A stretch of 64,000 bases of DNA from CBDBZX01 sp965213645 (GTDB lineage: Bacteria > Deinococcota > Deinococci > Deinococcales > Trueperaceae), in the NCBI GenBank assembly GCA_965213645.1, contig CBDBZX010000008.1, forward strand, positions 558,001 to 622,000, in the 5' to 3' direction. The translations under genes were made by a program, and so were the position numbers. How positions within the stretch are numbered: the stretch's first letter is position 1; every line of letters starts with the position of its first letter. Below are positions 1-8,459 of the stretch, in pieces. The notes under the pieces were generated by a model. That model was not told the DNA's origin, ran no database searches, and was given only the letters and a program-made list of their open reading frames with translations.

Positions 1-1
1 C

Positions 2-109
2 TTTAGCATCTTGGATACGGGCACAGGGACAGTGAAGAGCTACGTGTTCAATACGCTCGAGCCCGATTCCGAGGTGCAGCTTTTCGACGAGTTTGCCCTG
101 ACGGAGTAG
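2..109 (+). CDS. C-terminal end of an unknown protein (partial)
   Basis: An open frame runs in from the left edge and ends at TAG 107-109. The visible 35 residues end in ...VQLFDEFALTE. No family is recognisable. The frame has no internal stop and uses codons like the neighbouring genes, which is the only support for it being the tail of a real gene. Its stop lies 76 bp from the stop of the convergent phosphoglucomutase gene. Confidence 0.5.
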   Translation, partial: FSILDTGTGTVKSYVFNTLEPDSEVQLFDEFALTE

Positions 110-184
110 GGTAGTCTACCCGTATTTATGGAGAGGTGGGCTCAAGCCTACCTCTACGTTTTCTTTCTGTCGGAGAGACCTGTC

Positions 185-1837
185 TTAGACACCCGCCGCC
201 TCAAACGCCGCTTTAACAATATCTTGCGCCTCGTCCTGAAGCCGTTTGAGGTGCTTCTCCCCCTTAAAGCTCTCCGTATAGATTTTGTAAATATCCTCCG
301 TCCCCGAAGGACGCGCCGCAAACCAGCCGTTTTCTGTGACGACTTTAAGCCCGCCGATGGGTGCACCGTTCCCCGGAGCCTTGGTGAGCTTGTTGGCAAT
401 CTCCTCCCCGGCAAGCTCGTTCGCCTCAATCTGCTCGGGTGAGAGGTCTTTGAGGACGGCTTTTTGCTCGCTTGTCGCGGGCGCGTCCAACCGCTCGTAC
501 ACAGGTGAGCCGAACTTCTCCTCCAAATCCTGATAGTGCTCCGCCGGGTCACGTCCCGTCTTCGCGGTGATCTCCGCCGCCAGCAAATCCATGATGATGC
601 CGTCCTTGTCCGTCGTCCAGACGGTGCCGTCCTGCCGCAAGAACGACGCCCCCGCGCTCTCCTCGCCGCCGAAGCCGTAGGAGCCGTCCACGAGACCGTC
701 CACAAACCACTTGAAGCCGACGGGAACCTCCGCAAGAGGTCGCCCTAAATGCGAAGCGACGCGGTCGATCATAGAACTCGAGACCAACGTCTTACCCACC
801 GCCGCGTCGTCTTTCCACTGCGGACGGTTTTGAAAGAGATACCACACCGCCACCGACAAGAAGTGGTTCGGATTCATCAGCCCCGCGCTCTTCGTGACGA
901 TGCCGTGCCTATCGAAGTCGGGGTCGTTTCCAAAGGCAATGTCGAACTTATCCTTGAGGTCGATCAAACTCGCCATCGCGTACGGTGACGAGCAGTCCAT
1001 ACGGATTTTGCCGTCTTTATCCACTGTCATAAAGGAAAACGTCGGGTCTACCTGGCGGTTCACGACCTCTAAATCGAGCCCGTAGCGCTCCGCGATGGGC
1101 TCCCAGTACGCGACGCCCGCCCCGCCCATCGGGTCCACGCCGATTTTGAGACTCGCGTCCGCAATCGCCTTCATATCCACGACGTTTTCCAAATCGTTCA
1201 CGTAGGGCGTGATGTAGTCGTACTCGTGGACGCACTCGCTCTGCAGCGCCTTCTGATAGGGGAGACGCAAGACCTCTTTCATGCCGGTCTGCAAGATGCC
1301 GTTCGCCCGCGCCTGTATGCTGCTGGTGACGTCCGTTCCTGCCGGACCACCCGAGGGAGGGTTGTACTTAAAGCCGCCGTCCGTGGGCGGGTTGTGCGAA
1401 GGCGTAATCACCACGCCGTCCGCGAGTCCATCCGTGCGCCCTTGGTTGTAGGTCAAAATAGCGTGCGAAATCACCGGGGTTGGCGTGTAGCCGAGCCCCG
1501 CTTGAATCACAGTTTCGACTCGGTTCGCCGCGAAGACCTGTAGCGCCGTCGCGAGCGCCGCCTCGGAGAGCGCGTGCGTGTCCATACCCACGTAGAGAGG
1601 TCCCGTGATGCCCGCCGACTGCCGATGCTCGCAGAGCGCTTGACAGACCGCTAAGATATGCTCCTCGTTGAACGAGTTTTCCAGCGACGAGCCCCGGTGC
1701 CCTGAGGTGCCGAAAGAGACCCGCTCGGCGTCGTTGCTCGGGTTGGGGTGGCGGGTGTAGTACGACGAGATGAGGCGGGGGATGTTGGTGAGGAGTTCGG
1801 TTGGGGCGCGTTTGCCTGCGTAGTCGGTTGGGTTCAT
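185..1837 (-). CDS. pgm: phosphoglucomutase (alpha-D-glucose-specific)
   Basis: Interconverts glucose 1-phosphate and glucose 6-phosphate in the cytoplasm, linking glycolysis to nucleotide-sugar, glycogen and trehalose synthesis. The 550 residues match the E. coli Pgm type along their length. Visible are the phosphoserine loop FGTSGHRGS (about residue 43), ITPSHNPPTDGGFKYNPP, the metal-binding NDPDFDRHG, the sugar-specificity segment GGEESAGASFLR and the phosphate-binding ARPSGTEDIYKIY near the C-terminus. The ATG is preceded on the minus strand by GGGAGG about 10 nt away. A TATGCT box (plus 1864-1869) may be the -10. Length is normal and no catalytic residue is missing. In this genome it could feed the exopolysaccharide and trehalose pathways found in the same window. 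Confidence 0.97.
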   Translation of the reverse strand: MNPTDYAGKRAPTELLTNIPRLISSYYTRHPNPSNDAERVSFGTSGHRGSSLENSFNEEHILAVCQALCEHRQSAGITGPLYVGMDTHALSEAALATALQVFAANRVETVIQAGLGYTPTPVISHAILTYNQGRTDGLADGVVITPSHNPPTDGGFKYNPPSGGPAGTDVTSSIQARANGILQTGMKEVLRLPYQKALQSECVHEYDYITPYVNDLENVVDMKAIADASLKIGVDPMGGAGVAYWEPIAERYGLDLEVVNRQVDPTFSFMTVDKDGKIRMDCSSPYAMASLIDLKDKFDIAFGNDPDFDRHGIVTKSAGLMNPNHFLSVAVWYLFQNRPQWKDDAAVGKTLVSSSMIDRVASHLGRPLAEVPVGFKWFVDGLVDGSYGFGGEESAGASFLRQDGTVWTTDKDGIIMDLLAAEITAKTGRDPAEHYQDLEEKFGSPVYERLDAPATSEQKAVLKDLSPEQIEANELAGEEIANKLTKAPGNGAPIGGLKVVTENGWFAARPSGTEDIYKIYTESFKGEKHLKRLQDEAQDIVKAAFEAAGV

Positions 1838-1928
1838 AGGTGATGATCCTCCCTTTTGGGTGCAGCATAGCGGTTAAGGAGGAGGTTGGAAAGGGAGGTG
1901 GGGTGAAGTTTTGGCTCGAGTGGTAACT

Positions 1929-3599
1929 TCACTCTCTCAACAAGTTTCGTTCATTCCTTATTAAACGTTCAATTTCTTCCTTAAATTCAGCTAATCGTAC
2001 TTTGTTCAACTTGTTCTCACTCTCAATTACTTTGAGTGCTTTTGCTGCCTTTATAGCAATCTGCTTGAGGACGGTGTCCTGATAGGTTCCAAAGTCTAAA
2101 ACGTATTTGACATAAGACTTGAAATGGTTGCTATTTGCTTTCAAGTCTTCCTTGAAGAAAATCAGCCAATCCTCTTCCGAATAGGATTGTAGCGCTATCA
2201 CATCTTGCTGATTAAAACCTAAATTGCGGAACATCTTCTGGAAAATTTCGATGACGCTCTCGCGCCGTTCCAAACTAGGAATACGCGCTTTCACCTCTCG
2301 ACATACCCTTTCATTCTTAAAGAATTGTAGAAATGAAGGATCAAGTTCTTGTAGCGTCGAGAAGTAGTCTCTAATAACTTTATCTGCTTCATTTTCCCTT
2401 CCCAAATCTTCTAAAACTACCACGGCTGTTTCTAAATGACTTGGTGCATAGAACTGACTATCTTCTTCGAAGCGCTGAATAAGTCCTTCTACAAATTCTT
2501 GTTCAGTATCATCAAAGCTCACATGAAACAAGTTCCAGGTTCTGCGGAGCCTCCGGTCTGCTTCAATGACTTTGACCTTTTTATCTATATCGTTCAAGAG
2601 TTCTTCAAGCTGTGACTGATTGTGAAAGCCTTTCTCGAGGGTGCCGATAAGCATTTCTTCAAGACGCCCAGTATGCATATAGCCATATTGTTTTAGTAAT
2701 TCTGTCAACCGCTGTTTTTCTGCCTCTTCCACCTCTGAACCTGCATCAGATAAAGCGACACGTAAGGTTTCAAACTCCTTAACAAAGCTCCACGGAATAC
2801 CACTTGAGTTTCTCACGAAGTAGAACCAACCAAGCCTTACGGCTGACCTCACAACTTCATCTTGTATATTGTGCGAGAAGTGTGAAATAAATGGCTCGAG
2901 CCTCTCCAAAAACTTCTCTATCTTCTGAACGGCGCGGATGTTGTCAACCTCGAGTTGCCGTAAAACCTTTTTAGCTACGTCATTCTCTTTTTTGAACCCA
3001 AGCTCAATAATTTCGTCCACGCTTGGGGCAAGCTCGAGTTCTCGGTCAACAACCTTTTCGCGGTAGGTGTTGAACTCTGTTTGCGTTTCCTCGTCTAACT
3101 CTCCTTCATTGAAGATTAGAACGGTTTGACAGTTCTTTTGCTCTTTTAGCTGAGACAAAAAGCCGAGCAAGTATCTGATGGATAGTTCGTCACCTCTACG
3201 CTCAATATCATCAATGACTATTTTGCTGTTGGGTATTGCTTTGGAAATCCAGGTTTTGGTTAGAAGCTCCATAGGTATATTGACGGCTCCGCTAGGTATG
3301 CCAAAAGCGCTGCTTATCTCTCCAAGAAGTTCGCCTGCTTTGCTAACATTTTGCTTAACAGTTTTGGCGCTACCTCTCATCTCAACAAAGATAGCTCCGG
3401 TTAGTTCTTCGATAGAATTGACTCCGAACAGTGAAACTCGAGCGTACTTTTTGCTTTTCCAATCCTTATGGTTTTCTTCAACCACTTTGTCTACAAGATA
3501 GGTTTTTCCAACGCCCCACTTACCTTTAAGGACGAAAACGCCGGGCTCATTGCTCTTGAAGAACTCTTTTAGCTCTTTTTTGACTGTTTCTGTTGACAT
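1929..3599 (-). CDS. KAP-family P-loop NTPase
   Basis: A 556-residue soluble ATPase. Residues about 20-35 hold a Walker A motif in FVLKGKWGVGKTYL. Walker B is IVIDDIERRG at about 125-135, followed by a sensor-like VLIFNEGEL and the EKVVDRELELAP segment typical of the KAP NTPase family. The C-terminal half is helical with no recognisable effector domain. KAP NTPases are often found in defence or plasmid-borne loci, but their roles are mostly unknown, so a defence role is only inferred. The gene is visibly AT-richer than the flanking genes, which suggests horizontal acquisition. It stands alone, downstream of a small DUF2281 gene on the same strand. Start is ATG 3597-3599. Confidence 0.75.
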   Translation of the reverse strand: MSTETVKKELKEFFKSNEPGVFVLKGKWGVGKTYLVDKVVEENHKDWKSKKYARVSLFGVNSIEELTGAIFVEMRGSAKTVKQNVSKAGELLGEISSAFGIPSGAVNIPMELLTKTWISKAIPNSKIVIDDIERRGDELSIRYLLGFLSQLKEQKNCQTVLIFNEGELDEETQTEFNTYREKVVDRELELAPSVDEIIELGFKKENDVAKKVLRQLEVDNIRAVQKIEKFLERLEPFISHFSHNIQDEVVRSAVRLGWFYFVRNSSGIPWSFVKEFETLRVALSDAGSEVEEAEKQRLTELLKQYGYMHTGRLEEMLIGTLEKGFHNQSQLEELLNDIDKKVKVIEADRRLRRTWNLFHVSFDDTEQEFVEGLIQRFEEDSQFYAPSHLETAVVVLEDLGRENEADKVIRDYFSTLQELDPSFLQFFKNERVCREVKARIPSLERRESVIEIFQKMFRNLGFNQQDVIALQSYSEEDWLIFFKEDLKANSNHFKSYVKYVLDFGTYQDTVLKQIAIKAAKALKVIESENKLNKVRLAEFKEEIERLIRNERNLLRE

Positions 3600-3684
3600 A
3601 CTTAAATTTTAAGCTACTTTTCAGAAATGTAACACTACATTGTTTACCTAGCGAACTTTCGTTTGACGTTTCGTTTCCTACCAA

Positions 3685-3885
3685 TTATTCTTCATCAAGC
3701 CAAAAAGAATCGGGTAAGGGTTCATCAAAATCTTCTGCTATCGTCATTGCGCCCTTGTGCATATCGAGGATAAGCGGGTGTTCGTAAGGTGAAGCTGTTT
3801 TTTGGAGCGACAACGCATACTCGTATACCTTCGTCTGCAACTCGAGCGGCAACGTCTCAACAAGGGTGAGCAAACTGTCTTTCAT
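3685..3885 (-). CDS. DUF2281-like small protein
   Basis: A 66-residue protein beginning MKDSLLTLVETLPLELQ and ending with acidic DFDEPLPDSFWLDEE. The N-terminal 'L...E.LP.ELQ..V..Y...L' pattern and the acidic tail are typical of DUF2281 proteins, which resemble antitoxins and often sit beside PIN or RelE toxins. No toxin gene is next to it; the neighbour is the KAP NTPase. I chose ATG 3883-3885 because it places the conserved helix at the N-terminus. A GTG at 3909 would add eight unconserved residues. Whether it acts as an antitoxin is unknown. Confidence 0.6.
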   Translation of the reverse strand: MKDSLLTLVETLPLELQTKVYEYALSLQKTASPYEHPLILDMHKGAMTIAEDFDEPLPDSFWLDEE

Positions 3886-4023
3886 AAAGGTAGTGTAGCA
3901 GGCTGACACTATATTTGAGAAAAATAGTCAGTGTTTCGCTTTTGATAGAGGCTTCGCGTAGAAATTATAGGTTGTGTAGGGGTCGGGTGGAGGCTAGGAA
4001 CTTGCTTGCTCGAGCCTAATGGT

Positions 4024-4055
4024 TTCCGGTCAATCCCTCCAAGGATTGACCGGAA
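4024..4055 (-). terminator. hairpin after the GH16 gene
   Basis: A perfect 13-bp inverted repeat (TTCCGGTCAATCC / GGATTGACCGGAA, loop CTCCAA) begins 11 nt beyond the stop of the minus-strand GH16 gene. There is no clear T tract, so termination efficiency is uncertain. Confidence 0.6.
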
Positions 4056-4065
4056 GAGGTACGAA

Positions 4066-5253
4066 CTACTTCTGCCTCACCCTCACATAGTCAAGCTCGA
4101 ACGCATTTGGGAAGGTTGTTGCGCGGTTGGGTGGACTGCCCCAGCTACGCTTACTCGACACCGCCAGATTGAAGATCAGGTTCATCGGCTCGTCGGGTAT
4201 CGCGGCTCGGTCCGTGACGCGGTAGTAGCGTTTGCCGTCTACGTACCACTCGAGCCTGTCGGAAAGCCAGACTAACTTGTAGTCGTGCCAGCCTGCGTTG
4301 AGCCCCCTGATGTCGGCGTTCGCGCCGTACTGCTTATGTTTCCCTCGGTCGTGCCAGTGAACGTGAAACTCCGCTGTGTTGGGGCGCTCCATGACGAGTT
4401 CTAAGATGTCGATTTCGTTCGTCCACTTGCCTGTCTTGGGTAGCAACCAAGCGGCGGGGAACATGCCAACCGTGTTGCCTTGGGGCAGCTTCGCTCTAAA
4501 GGTGACTTCACCGTACTTGAAGTTGAAAGTTTCGTCTGAGGAGATGACGCCGCCCGTGAGGTCAAACGCACCTCTGTAGCGGGTCTGCACGCGCTTGTTG
4601 TTAGCGACCAGACTGACGCGGCCCTCTTTCACAACGACATTCTCCGCTCTGAACCACTGGGTGTTGCCCTGGAAACCCGCACGTCCGCCGTCGGGGTCCT
4701 CGCTCCAGTGGAACTGAGTGCGCCACTTGCTCCCGTCCAAGCGTGAGCCGTCGAAACCGTCGTAGAATACGGTGCGCCAACCGTCCGAGGAGCCGTCATC
4801 GCGGTCCGAGGGCTCCTCACGTGGAGGAGCGACCTTGAAGCGCACGGTCTCTTGCAAACTCGTGTAGCTTTTGCCGCCGCTCGAGACGCGGTAGTAGCAG
4901 CGCACCTTGACGCTGTAGTCGCCCACTGACGCGCGTTTGAAGCCCGCGCTGCTGCCGTAGTCGTAGGGCGTCACGTTCTCCCTGTTGACGTAATCGTTCT
5001 CCTCATCCCAGAAAAGGCACTTGTAGGGCTTTTTGCCTCTGTAGAGAACGTCCTGAGCGCGGCTAAAGATGCGGTACGCCGTATTGGGCTTTAGGGTCGC
5101 CCCGGCGAGTGCTTTAGCGCCCGAGCGGTCTCGGTTGGGCGAGTAGAGCAAGGCGCTGTCAAAGGAACGTGCCGCTTGAGACTCGAGGGTCGGGGGTTCG
5201 CTCACGTTACAAGCGGCGAGGAGTAAAATGAGCATGAGAGAAACCTTACGCAT
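4066..5253 (-). CDS. secreted GH16 glycosidase, lipoprotein
   Basis: A 395-residue lipoprotein with signal peptide MRKVSLMLILLLAAC, the Cys being the lipidation site. Residues about 30-145 form an N-terminal beta-rich domain ending near KVAPPREEPSD, and a GH16 beta-jelly-roll follows from about 160 to the end. The GH16 signature is NEIDILELVME, whose two Glu flanking the Asp would be nucleophile and acid/base. GH16 enzymes cut beta-1,3 or beta-1,4 glucans and galactans; the substrate here is not predictable. SD GGAGG lies 4 nt before the ATG. It lies downstream of the exopolysaccharide operon that carries a second GH16 gene, suggesting a role in trimming the cell's own polysaccharide. It could also degrade external glucans. 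Confidence 0.9.
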   Translation of the reverse strand: MRKVSLMLILLLAACNVSEPPTLESQAARSFDSALLYSPNRDRSGAKALAGATLKPNTAYRIFSRAQDVLYRGKKPYKCLFWDEENDYVNRENVTPYDYGSSAGFKRASVGDYSVKVRCYYRVSSGGKSYTSLQETVRFKVAPPREEPSDRDDGSSDGWRTVFYDGFDGSRLDGSKWRTQFHWSEDPDGGRAGFQGNTQWFRAENVVVKEGRVSLVANNKRVQTRYRGAFDLTGGVISSDETFNFKYGEVTFRAKLPQGNTVGMFPAAWLLPKTGKWTNEIDILELVMERPNTAEFHVHWHDRGKHKQYGANADIRGLNAGWHDYKLVWLSDRLEWYVDGKRYYRVTDRAAIPDEPMNLIFNLAVSSKRSWGSPPNRATTFPNAFELDYVRVRQK

Positions 5254-5270
5254 AAAACCTCCAGTGAAAA

Positions 5271-5290
5271 GCCCCGTGACACGACGGGGC
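5271..5290 (-). terminator. hairpin with T tract just upstream of the GH16 start
   Basis: The inverted repeat GCCCCGT/ACGGGGC (loop of 6) is followed on the minus strand by CTTTTC and then, about 7 nt later, by the GGAGG of the GH16 gene. It looks like an intrinsic terminator placed in the GH16 leader. It could end transcription from the exopolysaccharide operon or act as an attenuator. Confidence 0.5.
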
Positions 5291-5683
5291 CCTAACCTTT
5301 TTGGTGAGCTTAAAAGGTCGCGCAGCTTCGCTGATTTGAACGACCAACGTACCGTTAATAGACCGAGCTAGCTCGGCGCGAGCAATGCTCATGTCACTGT
5401 AATAACGTAACGAGAGTGAGGTTCAGGCGGCGGTTAGGTTTTTCATATAAGGGTAAGAATGCTGAGATGTCCGCTCAGCGTGTCGGAGTATTTCGAGTGA
5501 GAAAAACACCGTTGAGCACGCGCGTTGCGCGTCATATCAATCAAGCCAGAAACGTAAGGGCGAAATTTTTGACATCTAGTATTTTTAGCAGGTATACCCC
5601 TAGAGGCGGCTAGCGGGAGCGTTTGCTTCACAAAACTTTGTAACCACGCGTTACGAAGTTTTCGCTACTGCGAAACGTACTAT
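5291..5683. other. gene-free stretch rich in short inverted repeats
   Basis: No convincing coding potential. Short open frames here lack ribosome sites and any recognisable sequence. The stretch contains small palindromic pieces such as TTCGC/GCGAA. It leads into the divergent repeat copy at 5684-5873. Confidence 0.5.
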
Positions 5684-5873
5684 AGTCATCTGGTTTGAGT
5701 GTACGTAGTTCTGCGAAGCAACACTCTCACTGTCCGAAGCGATGTTTCGCTTTGCGAAAAGTGCCTCCCCTTTCGGGTATGAACGATAACTAGCACGCAC
5801 GTCCGGTGATGAAATCCCGCTAGCTCTTCGAGCTGAGACCTGCGGCATTTTGTCTCAGTATGTCTTGGAAATG
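5684..5873 (+). repeat. dispersed repeat R1, divergent long copy
   Basis: Blocks matching the copies at 30454-30560 and 54711-54840 occur in the same order: CATCTGGTTTGAG, CACTCTCACT, TAGCACGCACG, TGATGA, then TGCGGCATTTTGTCTCAGTA and TTGGAA. They are separated by extra sequence that is itself palindromic (for example TTTCGC...GCGAAA near 5744-5760). This is a third, older or more elaborate member of the family. Confidence 0.7.
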
Positions 5874-5941
5874 CTAGTTCTTCGAAGCTGCGACTCGAGT
5901 TAGGAGAAACCGGACCTCACGTGACGCGGACACGCGCAGGC

Positions 5942-6139
5942 TCAAAGAAAACTCAGGATTCTTCTCACGACGAGCGTGGTGAAAAAGAGCGAGGCGAGCG
6001 CGAGCAGCAGCCCCAACATGACTTTGCGCCGTTTGGAGTTCAAGCCGCCCGTGTGCCTGAGGTACTCGAGCAAGATAAAGCCGAGTAGAACGAGCGCCAC
6101 CGCGAGCGCGACACTGGTTGAGGGTGCTCCTTCAAACAT
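5942..6139 (-). CDS. small two-helix membrane protein
   Basis: A 65-residue protein with two predicted transmembrane segments (about residues 8-25 and 41-60) separated by the basic loop NSKRRK, suggesting a cytoplasmic loop. I start it at ATG 6137-6139, 11 nt after the stop of the preceding gene. The longer frame to 6256 would run through that gene. It is the last gene of the exopolysaccharide operon. No family is recognised. It may be an accessory membrane subunit. Confidence 0.6.
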   Translation of the reverse strand: MFEGAPSTSVALAVALVLLGFILLEYLRHTGGLNSKRRKVMLGLLLALASLFFTTLVVRRILSFL

Positions 6140-6150
6140 ACGTGACGTCT

Positions 6151-6498
6151 CTATTCTGGCGTGTACTCGAGCGGCCTGTCTGCGCGCAGAAGCCGCAGCA
6201 CCGTGCCCGGTAAGCTCAAGGCGAACAAAAACCAAAAACTGACCTCTAAAGACCACAGCCCTAGCAGCACGGTTAGCTCCGCTGTAAGTGTAACCAGTGC
6301 GAGGCTGAGCGCCACGGATAGCACGAGTTCGCTCATAGCGTTCTCCAGGTGATAAAAGCTCAGCAGCGCCGCGCCTGGGCAGAGCAACAAGAAAACTACC
6401 GTCACCACGGGGCGTACCGAAGCAGGGGGTAAAGTGAGCTGACTCACGCCTGCGAGCAGCGTGATGAAGAGTAAGCTCAGCGTCCAGAGAGACCTCAC
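6151..6498 (-). CDS. membrane protein of the polysaccharide operon
   Basis: A 115-residue hydrophobic protein with about four membrane segments. The segment VVFLLLCPGAALLSF resembles the start of DUF1616-type membrane proteins found in archaeal and bacterial glycosylation loci, but the match is short. It starts at GTG 6496-6498, overlapping the stop of the upstream gene as GTGA, so it is translationally coupled to the large membrane protein before it. Function unknown, presumably in polysaccharide assembly. Confidence 0.65.
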   Translation of the reverse strand: MRSLWTLSLLFITLLAGVSQLTLPPASVRPVVTVVFLLLCPGAALLSFYHLENAMSELVLSVALSLALVTLTAELTVLLGLWSLEVSFWFLFALSLPGTVLRLLRADRPLEYTPE

Positions 6499-8459
6499 GG
6501 CTGCGCTCCGGCGGCTAGGGGGCTCAGGGTGAAAATCACCGCGTCTTCGTTCTCAAAAAAGACCTCGAAGTCCGGGGAGTCGCGGAGCACACGCTCGATG
6601 CGTCCGAGCGACCCCGGCGGCAACTCACCCAGCGCGTCGACGTCTGCGCGTTGGCCGCGTGTCAAGATGAGGTAGGCGTCTGTGTAGACGTCGCCGCTCA
6701 TCCACCTTTTCATCTCCAAAGCGGGCTGCGCCAAGATGCGCTTGCGCGACGCTAGGGGTTCGCGGGTTAGGGCGACGTGAATATAGTTCTCGTAGTGGGT
6801 GAACCTCGAGGGGTAGTTGGGCGACCCCTCCACGATGAGCGAGCCTGCGGGGGCGGCGCGGTACATGGCCTGCGCCGCTTCGACCTCGTCCGGCGAAAAG
6901 TAGTACTGCTGCTCCTTGCCGTAGTAGGCAACCGTGAAGCCTGAGAGTAGCAGAGCGCTCAGGAGGACGATGGCTGCGCCGCGCCACCACGACATGGGTT
7001 GTGACATGGGCTGCGATAGGGTCCGTGAAGTGGGCGGCTCGTCGCCCGCGAAAAATAAGGACGCGACCCAGAGCCCCATAAAGGGGAGTGCGAAGAGGTA
7101 CACGCGGAAGAGGACCTCGCCGCCGTAGGCGTTGCCCACGAGCAACAGAAAGGGAGCCCCAGCCAGCGCGATAAGCCCCCAATCCGAGCGTGTGCGCCAC
7201 CTGTACACGTGACGCGCCACGCCGAGAAACGCCAACCCCCATACGCAGAGGGTCAAAGCGCGGCCCGCCAGCGAGACGAGCCGCTGCGCGGGGCTTATCT
7301 CGCTGAGGTTAATGAGCGTACCTTCGATATTCTCTGAGAGTTGACCGAACGACCCGACCAACTCTGCAACCTCGACTCTGAAAAAAGGCGTCGCGCCGTA
7401 AACGACCCACGTCGCGGTGATGACCGCCATGAGCGCGGGCAAGCCTAGCGCACGGTTGCGTGTGAAGAGGACGAGTGCGCCCAGGCTCAAAACGGTGAAC
7501 ATGGGCGTCAGTTGGTGAGACGTCGCGATGACTATGAAAAGTCCTACGAGCAGCAGCAGCGTCGCTCCAACTGTAGTTTTAGGGGCCACAGTACTAGGGG
7601 CCGCAGTACTAGGGGCCGCAGCATTAGGAACAGCGTCAGCGCGGTGGGGCACGCTCGGCGCACTGCGCAAGGCGAACCACCGCGCCGCCACGCCCAACGC
7701 GATGAGGTGAAAAAAGAGCGCGAAGGCTTGCGGCGAGAAGTAGTCTTGACCGACCCAACTGGTGATCAGCACGAACCAGAGCGCCAGCCAAACGCGGCGC
7801 GGCGAATGGGCAAGCTCCTGAAAGAGCACGTAGAGCGCCCCGAGGTTCAAGAGGTTGAAGAATACGGGAGCCCAGGCCGCGACACGCGCCACGCTGAGAG
7901 CGTTGTCAAAACCGGCGGTCCGAAAAAAGAGCGCAACTGAGGCGAAGAAGCCGGGCCAGTTGTGATACACGTTGAGCGTGTCGATGGTCCGGTTAACCGT
8001 ACCGTAGCGCAAGATGTAGTCCACGATGCCCACGTGCTTCCAGGCCCAGGAGTAACGGAGCGTGTCGTAGACCAGCGCGGGCGTGCCGTGCACGATCAAG
8101 ATGAAAAGGACGAGGTGCGAGCCGAGCAGCCACCCCTCCAATCGTCTTCCCACGTGCGGCGTAGCGAGCGTCAGCGCGAAGCTGAGCGTGAGCACCGCGA
8201 GCGAGAGGTAGAACTGTAGGGGCAAGATAGAGAGGAGCCCGAAGTCATCCATGAGGTCGGGGTCGAGGGGAAGCGCGGCGAGCCATAGCAGCGCTGCGAG
8301 CCCGAGGCCGGCGCAGGACAAGAGGGTGCGCCACGTCGAGCGCTGAGGTGAGCGCGCCAGCGCTGCTCGAGGGGGCGCTGCTTGATGCTCGAGCGCCTTG
8401 GCGTCAGGTTCAAACGGCCTATCCACCCCGACGCGGACCTCTCGCGAGCGGCGGGTCAC
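6495..8459 (-). CDS. polytopic membrane protein, GT-C glycosyltransferase-like
   Basis: About 654 residues. After a roughly 45-residue basic cytoplasmic N-terminus there are a dozen or so hydrophobic segments, with a soluble C-terminal domain of about 110 residues after the last helix. The segment NVYHNWPGFFASVALFF in an early loop and the overall architecture resemble GT-C type membrane glycosyltransferases or polysaccharide polymerases. No catalytic motif can be assigned with certainty. I start it at GTG 8457-8459, which overlaps the flippase stop as GTGA. The 708-residue frame would intrude far into the flippase gene. A 15-bp tandem repeat near 7570-7620 encodes an APST-rich loop. Confidence 0.7.
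   Translation of the reverse strand: MTRRSREVRVGVDRPFEPDAKALEHQAAPPRAALARSPQRSTWRTLLSCAGLGLAALLWLAALPLDPDLMDDFGLLSILPLQFYLSLAVLTLSFALTLATPHVGRRLEGWLLGSHLVLFILIVHGTPALVYDTLRYSWAWKHVGIVDYILRYGTVNRTIDTLNVYHNWPGFFASVALFFRTAGFDNALSVARVAAWAPVFFNLLNLGALYVLFQELAHSPRRVWLALWFVLITSWVGQDYFSPQAFALFFHLIALGVAARWFALRSAPSVPHRADAVPNAAAPSTAAPSTVAPKTTVGATLLLLVGLFIVIATSHQLTPMFTVLSLGALVLFTRNRALGLPALMAVITATWVVYGATPFFRVEVAELVGSFGQLSENIEGTLINLSEISPAQRLVSLAGRALTLCVWGLAFLGVARHVYRWRTRSDWGLIALAGAPFLLLVGNAYGGEVLFRVYLFALPFMGLWVASLFFAGDEPPTSRTLSQPMSQPMSWWRGAAIVLLSALLLSGFTVAYYGKEQQYYFSPDEVEAAQAMYRAAPAGSLIVEGSPNYPSRFTHYENYIHVALTREPLASRKRILAQPALEMKRWMSGDVYTDAYLILTRGQRADVDALGELPPGSLGRIERVLRDSPDFEVFFENEDAVIFTLSPLAAGAQP

Noticed and set aside
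154..735. 193-codon minus-strand frame overlapping pgm
   Set aside because: Arg/Ser-rich shadow of pgm in another frame; no SD or family similarity.
5416..5848. Short frames on both strands in the spacer upstream of GH16
   Set aside because: They run through the palindromic repeat copy; no SD and no similarity.
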